Positions 27,197 to 33,963 of a stretch of 36,104 nt of DNA are shown here, piece after piece. The notes under the pieces were generated by a model. The model ran no database searches, was not told where the DNA came from, and worked only from the letters and a program-made list of their open reading frames with translations. Both the position numbers and the translations under genes were made by a program. The DNA comes from Treponema sp. (GTDB lineage Bacteria > Spirochaetota > Spirochaetia > Treponematales > Breznakiellaceae). The first letter of the stretch is position 1. Every line of letters starts with the position of its first letter. The stretch lies in contig WRKT01000025.1 of NCBI GenBank assembly GCA_009777995.1, forward strand, positions 1-36,104. The letters run 5' to 3'.

Positions 27197-28027
27197 ATGG
27201 AAAAAATAAATACAGAACCATCAAGGTTAGCCTGGCACCCGGCATTAAAGGGTGTAATGGAGTTAGAAGTGGATGAGCTTAAGGATATTCTTGTGGTTAG
27301 TGGAGAGACCCAAGTCACTACAGAACCTCTAAAGATTGACTGCATCATCATTAAAAAGGTTAAAAATGCAGTATTAACAAAAAAAATTTTTGCAATTTTC
27401 AGGGATGTGAACATTATCGAGTATAAAAGCCCGGATGATTATATATCCGTAGAAGATTTTTACAAGGTTTACGCCTATACATGCCTTTATATTTACTTAG
27501 AAAAGGTGTCTGTTACAAACCTAACAATTTCATTCATAAATAGCAGGCATCCCAGAGAACTTTTCGCACATTTACAGGAAATTCGAGGATATAAGGTTGA
27601 AGAAAAGTCGCCCGGGATATATATTATTAACGGAGATTTATTTCCTATTCAGGTAATCAACAATCGAAAGCTTCCATTGGAAGAAAATTTCTGGTTAAGA
27701 AGCTTTGATAACAGGCAAAGTGCAGATGATGTAAATCGGTTCCTGAATGATAAAGAGAAACAGGAAAAGGCAAAACGCTATGGAGCCTTTTTAGATATTT
27801 ACATGAGAGCGAATATAGAAAGTTTTAAGGAGGTACATAAAATGAGCGGTTCAACATTAACACTTGAGCAGTTTCTTGAAGATATAGGGCTAATTGCAAA
27901 GTGGGAAGCCAGGGGTAAAGAAGAAGTGGCTTTAAGAATGTTACAGAAAGGGTATTCCCATGAAGAAATCTCGGAATTATCGGCGCTTAGCCTTGAGAAG
28001 ATCCAAGAATTATCGGAATCTTTGTAG
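27197..28027 (+). CDS. Rpn-like PD-(D/E)XK nuclease, copy 1
   Basis: 276 residues. The nuclease core has D48 (L-K-I-D-C-I-I) and E75-Y-K77 (N-I-I-E-Y-K-S-P), followed by D-F-Y-K-V-Y-A-Y, the PD-(D/E)XK arrangement of the Rpn/transposase-like nuclease group common in treponemes and other host-associated bacteria. In the studied Rpn proteins this fold is a DNA endonuclease that stimulates recombination; whether this one does so is inference. The C-terminus has a short helical repeat (G-Y-S-H-E-E-I-S-E-L then L-S-L-E-K-I-Q-E-L). It converges with OMP B on a shared terminator and is closely related to the copy at 34457. Confidence 0.8.
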   Translation: MEKINTEPSRLAWHPALKGVMELEVDELKDILVVSGETQVTTEPLKIDCIIIKKVKNAVLTKKIFAIFRDVNIIEYKSPDDYISVEDFYKVYAYTCLYIYLEKVSVTNLTISFINSRHPRELFAHLQEIRGYKVEEKSPGIYIINGDLFPIQVINNRKLPLEENFWLRSFDNRQSADDVNRFLNDKEKQEKAKRYGAFLDIYMRANIESFKEVHKMSGSTLTLEQFLEDIGLIAKWEARGKEEVALRMLQKGYSHEEISELSALSLEKIQELSESL

Positions 28028-28065
28028 AAAATCAGTTCTTTTAGCTCTTTTTAGGACATGAGCAC

Positions 28066-28095
28066 AAAAAAACCGGCCCTGAGGCCGGTTTTTTT
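28066..28095. terminator. Bidirectional terminator between Rpn-like copy 1 and OMP B
   Basis: Stem CCGGCC/GGCCGG with 4-nt loop, A-run before and T-run after, so it serves both convergent genes. Same design as the other two terminators in the locus. Confidence 0.92.
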
Positions 28096-28114
28096 CACTC
28101 TTAACAGAACTCTC

Positions 28115-29200
28115 TTAGAACTGGATTACAGCACTTACATAAGCACCAATGTTCAGAGGATTATCGGGAGCATTGTCACCGATTTTATAATCAATGACGC
28201 CACCAATGTCTACGTAAGTAAGGGTGGTTGTCCTTAATCTTACGGACGGGTGGAAGCTGAGATGGGAATCATCTGCATTATAAGTTGCCGTACCCCAGCG
28301 AACAGCTCTTAATGCCACATCGTTATATACGCCACCCCTGCCAAACACAACAGCAATACTCGGGATAACATTTCCCATTGTATATCCAGCATAAGCTGAA
28401 ATATTCATGTAGGGATCATCTTCGGCGTTATTTAAATTTATTACGCCACCGACATTAAGACTTAAGTTTGTGATACCGGAGTATGAGACATAGGGGTATA
28501 ATCGAATTATTCCAACATCGCCGAAAGTATTATCACCTTCTGCAATAAGATTTTCAATATGTGTAGCAGCCATGAAGTTAAAGCTGCCAAACGGGATGCT
28601 GGCTGCCAGATTGAGATTAGCCATTTCTTTTTTTGCCTCTAAAAATCCTCTGAGTGTGGCAAAGGGCATGTCTGCACGGAAACCTACGTTCCAAGTAAAG
28701 GCATCAAATTCACCTGCAGGAATAAGGGTCGTAGATACTGCTCCAAAGCCAAGGCGAATATTTTCCACAGGGTAAAATAATGTTTGTACACCATATCCGG
28801 CATCTGTCGGGTCCCACAAACCTACCCAGTCGCCGTACCCGAACGGAGTGGCACCTATTCTACCTGCATCCAACCTGATAAGTCCGTCCATAGCTGTAAA
28901 CCAGCCATAGCCGTAAAGCATCTGTAAGTTTGCATTTGGAAAGTTAGTTGTTCCCGAGGCACGAATCCTGGTTACAAAGCCCCTGTCGCGGTCCGGGTGA
29001 GTATAGGTTGCCTGTAGATGAGCACGGGCACCACCAATCGCTGCGGCACGTGCGACCAGTCCCCAACCCGGATCGTTGTCACCTTCCTTCCACATACCAA
29101 TACCGGAATTAGCATATCCTGAGAATACCAATCCCTCCTGGGCAAATAATCCACCCCCCACGAAAGCAAGGAGTATAAGAATAACGAGAGCTTTCTTCAT
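28115..29200 (-). CDS. Outer-membrane beta-barrel protein B (inverted)
   Basis: 361 residues. The signal peptide (residues 1-21) is identical to OMP A at the DNA level; the mature barrel is diverged but recognisably related (GYGVQTLFYPVENIRLGFG, Y-N-A-D-D-S-H-L-x-x-x-P-S-V, terminal V-I-Q-F). Length and composition suit an outer-membrane barrel. Upstream of the ATG there is no clear Shine-Dalgarno sequence, whereas OMP A keeps GAGAG at the matching distance, so this copy may be poorly expressed in its present orientation. It converges with the nuclease gene at 27197. The region ahead of it holds CATATATG repeats rather than an obvious promoter. Confidence 0.85.
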   Translation of the reverse strand: MKKALVILILLAFVGGGLFAQEGLVFSGYANSGIGMWKEGDNDPGWGLVARAAAIGGARAHLQATYTHPDRDRGFVTRIRASGTTNFPNANLQMLYGYGWFTAMDGLIRLDAGRIGATPFGYGDWVGLWDPTDAGYGVQTLFYPVENIRLGFGAVSTTLIPAGEFDAFTWNVGFRADMPFATLRGFLEAKKEMANLNLAASIPFGSFNFMAATHIENLIAEGDNTFGDVGIIRLYPYVSYSGITNLSLNVGGVINLNNAEDDPYMNISAYAGYTMGNVIPSIAVVFGRGGVYNDVALRAVRWGTATYNADDSHLSFHPSVRLRTTTLTYVDIGGVIDYKIGDNAPDNPLNIGAYVSAVIQF

Positions 29201-29209
29201 TTAAGATAG
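29138..29209 (-). repeat. Inverted repeat IR1, right copy (5' end of OMP B)
   Basis: Reverse-complement partner of 24912-24983: 66 nt exact (29138-29203), 72 nt with one mismatch. It covers the OMP B signal-peptide codons and nine bases before the start. Inversion between the copies would flip the interior 24984-29137 and exchange the two mature barrels. Confidence 0.95.
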
Positions 29210-29269
29210 TGTTAAATTGCTTCATAAATTTTGAACCTTAAAAATAATCCTCTGAGATGAAATTATGCC

Positions 29270-29301
29270 CAATATATGGTGTCATATATGCGTCATATAT
29301 G
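29270..29301. promoter_or_regulatory. CATATATG octamer repeats upstream of OMP B
   Basis: The palindromic octamer CATATATG occurs at 29283-29290 and 29294-29301, 11 nt apart, with a near copy (CAATATATG) at 29270-29278. The group is bounded by T-G-T-C-A-T and A-T-G-A-C-A. Spacing near one helical turn suggests binding of a protein to one face of the DNA, as an operator or recombination accessory site. The role is inferred. Confidence 0.45.
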
Positions 29302-29344
29302 ATGACAAGCCAAGACCAACAGGTCAAGAGTGGTAACGGGTAGC

Positions 29345-29812
29345 TTATCTCGGATACTTAGTATATATTGCACTCAGAAGTTCCGCATCAGCTAAATCCA
29401 TGGTCCTGCCACTTGCCTTCTTATTTTTAATTAAATCGTCTTTGGAAATAAGGAAAATATCGGTGCCATCTATATTTAGGATTTCTTTTCTCAAAAAACA
29501 ATCATCAAAATTTATACCGTCAGCCTCATTAATAATATCTATTTGAACCGGAGAATTTCCAACTCTAATTACATTACCCTTCTCTTTGAAACGCTCAATA
29601 TCGATGGGAGGCATGCCAAAGCAAAGGAACGCCTTTTGTAATTTCTCCAAATTACTGTCTTTAATAGAGACCAGAAAGTCTATGTCTTTTGTCGCCCTCG
29701 GGTGTCCGTAAATACCAACGGCCCAACCGCCAATGAGCAGATACTGAACTTCATTTGAGTTTAAGCATTTTATGAATTCTATGAAGTCGTCCGGAAGTTG
29801 CCTCCTTTCCAT
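29345..29812 (-). CDS. Nucleotidyltransferase, DUF6036/AbiEii-like
   Basis: 155 residues. The nucleotidyltransferase fold is marked by L-I-G-G-W-A-V (26-32), H-P-R-A-T-K-D-I-D (37-45; metal ligands D43 and D45) and a later Q-I-D-I-I that supplies a further acidic residue. The start is supported by the family pattern (D-F-x-E-F-x-x-x-L-N just after the start, then Y-L-L-I-G-G). It overlaps the upstream small gene by 62 nt, so translation is coupled. Related proteins act as toxins or transferases in AbiE-like and other toxin-antitoxin modules; whether this pair is one is inferred from context among other such pairs. Confidence 0.8.
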   Translation of the reverse strand: MERRQLPDDFIEFIKCLNSNEVQYLLIGGWAVGIYGHPRATKDIDFLVSIKDSNLEKLQKAFLCFGMPPIDIERFKEKGNVIRVGNSPVQIDIINEADGINFDDCFLRKEILNIDGTDIFLISKDDLIKNKKASGRTMDLADAELLSAIYTKYPR

Positions 29813-29936
29813 AAAAACATTCCCTTAGATACGTAATAGTTTGTATTTTTTCTTCAACCGTTGCACGGTTCCAGTATTCGATGTCACGGGCGTTCATTTC
29901 GTCTTTTTTTGTTATAACAATCTGTGTCCTGTCCAT
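29751..29936 (-). CDS. Small partner protein of the nucleotidyltransferase
   Basis: 61 residues from the ATG at 29936, chosen over 29951 because AGGAG lies just upstream. It resembles short proteins encoded ahead of DUF6036-type nucleotidyltransferases: a W-N-R-A-T-V-E-E-K-I-Q core, then Y-L-R-E, and a C-terminal G-R-L-H-R-I. It overlaps the transferase gene by 62 nt and shares its promoter (29958-29986). It is likely the partner or antitoxin of the pair (inference). Confidence 0.68.
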   Translation of the reverse strand: MDRTQIVITKKDEMNARDIEYWNRATVEEKIQTITYLRECFYGKEATSGRLHRIHKMLKLK

Positions 29937-29957
29937 TTTCTCCTGCAACATTCAACT

Positions 29958-29986
29958 ATGGTATTACATTGCCTCGGTTTAGTCAA
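29958..29986 (-). promoter_or_regulatory. Promoter for the small protein/nucleotidyltransferase pair
   Basis: On the minus strand TTGACT (29986-29981), 17-nt spacer, TACCAT (29963-29958). Transcription would start near 29951, leaving a short leader with the AGGAG site before the ATG at 29936. Confidence 0.55.
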
Positions 29987-30049
29987 ATTGCCGGTAGTAT
30001 CTAACGACTGTTGGGAGGCTAGTTAATTATTTTGACCAGAATGCATTGT

Positions 30050-30079
30050 ATTGCGGAAAAGTCTTGACTATTCCGCAAT
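30050..30079. promoter_or_regulatory. 9-bp perfect inverted repeat (operator) over the ATPase promoter
   Basis: Arms ATTGCGGAA (30050-30058) and TTCCGCAAT (30071-30079) with a 12-nt spacer that contains the -35 box. The right arm lies between the -35 and -10. Placement fits a repressor site, possibly autoregulatory. Confidence 0.7.
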
Positions 30080-30091
30080 TTGGTATATAAT
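30064..30091 (+). promoter_or_regulatory. Sigma-70-like promoter placing transcription start at the ATPase ATG
   Basis: TTGACT (30064-30069), 16-nt spacer, TATAAT (30086-30091). The expected start, 6-8 nt after the -10, is at or next to the ATG at 30098, which has no ribosome site. This suggests a leaderless mRNA. Confidence 0.65.
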
Positions 30092-30097
30092 AATTAT

Positions 30098-31234
30098 ATG
30101 ATAAGGAAGCGTAAAGACCGAATTATTAAGGATTTGGACTCAAAGATAGTTTTCCTTACAGGTCCTCGTCAAGTGGGGAAAACATGGCTAAGCCATGAAA
30201 TTGCTAAAGAATTTGAAAACCCGGTATATCTAAATTATGACAGTAGAATAGACAGAGAAATTATCGAAAAAGAAGCTTGGCTGAACAAGACAGATCTGCT
30301 TATTTTTGATGAGATCCATAAAATGCCAAACTGGAAAACATATATAAAAGGTGTCTTTGATACAAAACCCAAAACCTTGAAAATCTTGGTTACAGGAAGC
30401 GCGAGGCTTGAGTATTTCAGGCAGACCGGCGAATCATTATCAGGGCGGTTTTTTACGCATAGGCTCTATCCTTTTACATTGGGTGAACTGAAGGTAATTG
30501 GCTCATCAATAAGTATTGATCATTTAATCAACCGAAGCGGTTTTCCTGAACCTCTACTTGCAGAAGATGAAGATTTTGCTCAGCGCTGGAGAAAACAATA
30601 TGTCGATGGTTTAGTCCGAGATGATGTATTTGACTTTGAAAAATTCAGCGATTATAAATCTTTAAAGTTTTGTCTGGAACTGCTAAAGAGCAGAGTCGGC
30701 TCTACGATCTCCTATGCATCTATAGCAAGGGATTTAGGTGTTTCACCAAATACTGTAAAAAAATATATCCAGGTTTTTGAAGAGCTGTATATCATTTTCC
30801 GTCTGACACCCTTTACCGGAAATTCAGCAAAAAAAGGTTCTGAGATTGTGCGTTCTATCTTAAAAGAGCCAAAGCTCTATTTTTTTGATACTGCTCTTGT
30901 AGACGGAGACGAAGGTATAAAGTTTGAGAACTTAACGGCATTGGCACTATTAAAACAAGCAGCAGCAGAGGAAGACCTTAAAGGAGTATCTGCATCTGTT
31001 CACTATGTGAAAACAAAAGACGGTAAGGAAGTTGATTTTTGTTATGTATGCGATGGTAAGCCTCAATATCTACTGGAAACAAAGCTCTCTGATTCCAATA
31101 TAAGCAAAGCACTTTACTATTTTTACATTAAGTATAATATAAGGAGTATTCAATTAGTTAAGAATCTAAAGAGGGAAAGGCAGGAAGGCGTTGAAGTACT
31201 GGCTGCCGAAAACTGGCTTTCAGGGTTAGAGTAA
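30098..31234 (+). CDS. AAA_14/DUF4143 ATPase
   Basis: 378 residues from the ATG at 30098; a TTG at 30080 would add six residues but lies within the promoter. P-loop GPRQVGKT (22-29), Walker B L-L-I-F-D-E-I-H near 67-74, sensor L-V-T-G-S-A-R-L, S-G-R-F-F-T-H-R-L-Y-P-F-T-L-G-E-L, and a winged-helix-like segment (SYASIARDLGVSPNTVKKYI). The C-terminal DUF4143 domain ends with a K-D-G-K-E-V-D-F nuclease-like core. This family is widespread and variable in bacteria; function is unproven, with links to mobile and defence loci. It is first in a four-gene run: the next ATG follows its stop with no gap. Confidence 0.9.
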   Translation: MIRKRKDRIIKDLDSKIVFLTGPRQVGKTWLSHEIAKEFENPVYLNYDSRIDREIIEKEAWLNKTDLLIFDEIHKMPNWKTYIKGVFDTKPKTLKILVTGSARLEYFRQTGESLSGRFFTHRLYPFTLGELKVIGSSISIDHLINRSGFPEPLLAEDEDFAQRWRKQYVDGLVRDDVFDFEKFSDYKSLKFCLELLKSRVGSTISYASIARDLGVSPNTVKKYIQVFEELYIIFRLTPFTGNSAKKGSEIVRSILKEPKLYFFDTALVDGDEGIKFENLTALALLKQAAAEEDLKGVSASVHYVKTKDGKEVDFCYVCDGKPQYLLETKLSDSNISKALYYFYIKYNIRSIQLVKNLKRERQEGVEVLAAENWLSGLE

Positions 31235-31594
31235 ATGGCCTTATCTAAGCTTACATACGAAGAGAAATATTTATTAGGATACATGAAAGGATATCGTATT
31301 GGCTCAATAGAAGTGGTAAGAGAGATACTTATCCACTGTCTTAACATGAAAGCCAAGGAACAAGATACTGTTACTTCAAAAAAAATAATCCAAAAAATAA
31401 ATCGTGAGATAGATATTGTATTTTTAGAAGAAATTATACTTAACTTAATGAAAGACAATATATCTGCTAGAAAATTGGAAATGTATTATGATAGGATATT
31501 TTTAGTATTTGATGAAGAGAAAAATAAAAAAATACTTTGGATATGTCCATTAGAAAATGAGGAAATAAATAAATATGAAAACCATCTCTCTTAA
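31235..31594 (+). CDS. Hypothetical small protein between the ATPase and the GHKL/HExxH protein
   Basis: 119 residues, not recognised. It is highly charged and mostly helical by composition: a basic N-terminal half and a C-terminal part with a beta-like F-L-V-F-D-E-E and I-L-W-I-C-P-L. No signal peptide, membrane segment or zinc motif was found. It starts directly after the ATPase stop and overlaps the start of the GHKL/HExxH gene by 20 nt, so translation of the three is tightly coupled; it may be an adaptor of the larger protein (inference). Confidence 0.7.
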   Translation: MALSKLTYEEKYLLGYMKGYRIGSIEVVREILIHCLNMKAKEQDTVTSKKIIQKINREIDIVFLEEIILNLMKDNISARKLEMYYDRIFLVFDEEKNKKILWICPLENEEINKYENHLS

Positions 31595-33155
31595 CATTGT
31601 ATTATCATATCCTGTTAAATGGACAAAATTTCAGGTATTACGTGATATTATCCAAAATTTTTATGATGATATTGGTGCTAATAATTTTAGTAAATTATTC
31701 AAAACAGAGTACAAACCTTATGAAAAAATTCTTATACTTTCAATTGCTAGTAAAGGATTCAGCTATGAATGGTTATTACACATGGGTGCGTCAACTAAAC
31801 AAAATGCTCCAGGGAAATATGCCGGGTTTTTTGGTGAAGGATTCAAGGTGGCCTCATTATGCGCATTACGTGATTATAATTGGAGAATAAATTTACGTTC
31901 AAGGAATTGGCATATTGAGGTTTGTACTTTATGTACTAGTGTGGAGGGTAAGCCACTGGAACAATTAGCCTACAATGTGTGGGAAGATTGTAATTACTCC
32001 ACAGAGACAGTCTTAACAATCCAATCATTTTCAAAAGAAGATGCTGATTTATTTGGAGAAGTATTACTAGGGTTTTATTATCCGGAAAACTCTTTGTTTG
32101 GATCTTGTATTTTTGAGAATAAATTTGTGGCCATTTATGAGCGTTCGAATCAGCCTAAACCGTCTTGCTTGCCTAAAAGTATAAATATACACGGCGATGG
32201 CATTGTATATATCGGTTTTCAAGCTCGGGGATCATTTAAACTGCCTCTAATTATATGCAACCATCGGTTTGAAACCAAAAGCAGAGATCGTCATTCTATC
32301 TATTCCGGAACTATCCTAGATATACTAATAGACATGGTTGATTATTTAGACGCGAAGGCTTCATGTTTTTTATTAGAAAAATTTGAAAAGTATTGGTATA
32401 ATTACCCTGATAAGAAAAGAGATGTGGAATCTTGGTATCCTGTGATTAGAAAATTGATCTGCAAAATTGTTTTTTTTGATTCACAGCAAAATAGTTATTT
32501 TGTCAAAAAGTATCCTAACCTTGTAGTTTGTGAGAAACCTACTAACCTTTATATGCATAATCGGAAAACCCAAGCATTAGTTTGGAAAAAAAATAATTTG
32601 CCAAACGCCCGCCTGGTACAGGATAGCTTTTCATTAATGGGTTATGAAGATGTAATTGATTTATGTGAAGAATCCGGAGGTTTTAACGTACTGCGAAAAC
32701 CATATATCTATGAGCAGAGCCTGATAAAAATTCTAGAAGAAGCAGCTACTGTTATTTTTACTGATTTCTTTTCTTCCTATCCCGATTGTTTAATTATTGA
32801 AAACGATACTTCTGCCTATAATGGTACTGCCAGTCTTAAAAAGAATCCTGAAAAATCATATAACAGTCATGGATACCGATTTAAATTCACATTGGTAAAT
32901 ATTGCTATAAAGAAATCTTCTCTAGTAAAAAACGGTTTTACTGCAGCTTTTTCAACTTACTGCCATGAATTGTGCCATTGTTTTGGCGGTGATGCTACAA
33001 TTGTATTTAGTAATGCTTTAACTGCTGTTTTAACCATAATTTTAGAAAAAAGTGAAAGAGTAGAATTTTTTAGTCGTTTGTGGAATGAATGTTTTGATTC
33101 TTCTCATCAGCTATACGACTCTTCTAATCTTAAGATATACTCAAGAAAGCTATGA
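31575..33155 (+). CDS. GHKL-like ATPase fused to an HExxH metallopeptidase
   Basis: 526 residues. The N-terminal part (about 15-240) resembles a GHKL ATP-binding domain: N-box L-R-D-I-I-Q-N-F-Y-D-D (22-32), then S-K-G-F-S followed by M-G-A-S-T-K (70-75, like the IGxSTK of MORC-type GHKL proteins) and a lid G-F-F-G-E-G-F-K (84-91). The Asp of the usual D-x-G-x-G is absent in I-A-S-K-G-F-S. The C-terminal part has C-H-E-L-C-H-C-F-G-G-D (463-473), an HExxH zinc motif (H464, E465, H468) with a following G-G-D that could supply the third ligand D473. No signal peptide, so it is cytosolic. Both halves are motif-level matches only. GAGGA precedes the ATG within the upstream gene. Confidence 0.72.
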   Translation: MKTISLNIVLSYPVKWTKFQVLRDIIQNFYDDIGANNFSKLFKTEYKPYEKILILSIASKGFSYEWLLHMGASTKQNAPGKYAGFFGEGFKVASLCALRDYNWRINLRSRNWHIEVCTLCTSVEGKPLEQLAYNVWEDCNYSTETVLTIQSFSKEDADLFGEVLLGFYYPENSLFGSCIFENKFVAIYERSNQPKPSCLPKSINIHGDGIVYIGFQARGSFKLPLIICNHRFETKSRDRHSIYSGTILDILIDMVDYLDAKASCFLLEKFEKYWYNYPDKKRDVESWYPVIRKLICKIVFFDSQQNSYFVKKYPNLVVCEKPTNLYMHNRKTQALVWKKNNLPNARLVQDSFSLMGYEDVIDLCEESGGFNVLRKPYIYEQSLIKILEEAATVIFTDFFSSYPDCLIIENDTSAYNGTASLKKNPEKSYNSHGYRFKFTLVNIAIKKSSLVKNGFTAAFSTYCHELCHCFGGDATIVFSNALTAVLTIILEKSERVEFFSRLWNECFDSSHQLYDSSNLKIYSRKL

Positions 33156-33168
33156 GGAGAGTATATAT

Positions 33169-33597
33169 ATGGGAACAGATATGCACTGTATTATAGAGGC
33201 ACTTAATAAAAAAACGGGTAAGTGGGATTGTTTTGGTGTTTCAACTGCGAATAGATATTATCGTATGTTTTCCAGGATAGCAGATGTCCGAAATTCTGAG
33301 AGTGAAGAGACTTATATTGAGCCTATAGATGGCCCCCGTGGTTGGCCTGCTGATGTTTCAGATCCTGCAGAATCTTGGAGCAAGTACTATGATTTACCCT
33401 TCTCACAGACATGGCTAAACAGAGCTGAGCTGGAAGCTCTTAATAGATGGGAATGTGAAGATAATGAAAAAGGTAACCTCTGGGAATTTCTTGGGTTTGG
33501 TCATCTTTCATACTTTTTTAGTTTGGAAGGTAGCTGGGCTAAGGCAGCGTTTGTAAAATACAGCGATCTGAGGGTGCTATTTTTCTTCGATAATTAA
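33169..33597 (+). CDS. Hypothetical protein of the M-G-x-D-x-H-x-x-x-E type
   Basis: 142 residues. The start at 33169 is set by GAGGAG 8-9 nt upstream; a longer open frame from 33085 overlaps the previous gene and is not used. It begins M-G-T-D-M-H-C-I-I-E-A-L, a pattern seen at the start of small bacterial and phage proteins of unknown function, followed by K-W-D-C-F, a proline-rich G-P-R-G-W-P-A-D, and an aromatic C-terminus. It lies 13 nt after the GHKL/HExxH gene, as the last member of that run. The conserved aspartate and histidine near the start hint at metal or ligand binding, which is not shown. Confidence 0.65.
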   Translation: MGTDMHCIIEALNKKTGKWDCFGVSTANRYYRMFSRIADVRNSESEETYIEPIDGPRGWPADVSDPAESWSKYYDLPFSQTWLNRAELEALNRWECEDNEKGNLWEFLGFGHLSYFFSLEGSWAKAAFVKYSDLRVLFFFDN

Positions 33598-33684
33598 TTG
33601 TACACCTGTAAAAACGATAAATAACCCGTACCACCTTCTAAAATATACTTTTCAAAATAAATAAAGCTTATGTCTTAAAAATAA

Positions 33685-33713
33685 TTGACAAGGTATATAT
33701 CATGGTATATACT
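33685..33713 (+). promoter_or_regulatory. vapBC promoter
   Basis: TTGACA (33685-33690), 17-nt spacer, TATACT (33708-33713), close to the sigma-70 consensus. The vapB ATG at 33733 follows with an AAGGAG site. Confidence 0.75.
33693..33712. promoter_or_regulatory. Palindromic operator over the vapBC -10 box
   Basis: Arms GTATATA (33693-33699) and TATATAC (33706-33712) around a 6-nt centre, overlapping the -10 box. This matches the usual autorepression of vapBC by the VapB-VapC complex. Confidence 0.65.
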
Positions 33714-33732
33714 TAGTATTAAGGAGAAAATA

Positions 33733-33963
33733 ATGCATACTGCAAGACTATTTATTAATGGCAGAAGCCAAGCTGTTAGATTACCTAAAGAATTTCAATT
33801 TAAAGGAGAAAATGTTTATATTCACAAAGTGGGGGAAGCTGTAATTCTAGTTCCTATTAATAAAGAGTGGGAGGTTTTTATGCATGGAATTAGCTCATTT
33901 TCTGATGATTTTATGACCGAAGGAAGAATTCAAGGGAAAGATCAAGAAAGGGATAATATTTAA
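33733..33963 (+). CDS. vapB: VapB-type antitoxin (AbrB/SpoVT fold)
   Basis: 76 residues from ATG 33733, which has AAGGAG upstream; the longer frame starting at 33685 lies over the promoter. The N-terminus T-A-R-L-F-I-N-G-R-S-Q-A-V-R-L-P-K-E-F is the swapped-hairpin DNA-binding signature of VapB antitoxins, and the C-terminal tail is the toxin-binding part. Its TAA overlaps the vapC ATG as TAATG. Expected to bind the palindrome over its own promoter and neutralise VapC. Confidence 0.9.
   Translation: MHTARLFINGRSQAVRLPKEFQFKGENVYIHKVGEAVILVPINKEWEVFMHGISSFSDDFMTEGRIQGKDQERDNI

Noticed and set aside
30080-30097. TTG start giving the AAA_14 ATPase six more residues
   Set aside because: It lies within the spacer and -10 box of the promoter; the ATG at 30098 fits the family start.
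33085-33168. Longer N-terminus of the M-G-x-D-x-H protein
   Set aside because: It overlaps the preceding gene, and the ribosome site and family pattern place the start at 33169.
33685-33732. Longer N-terminus of VapB
   Set aside because: The extra codons coincide with the promoter and operator; AAGGAG precedes the ATG at 33733.
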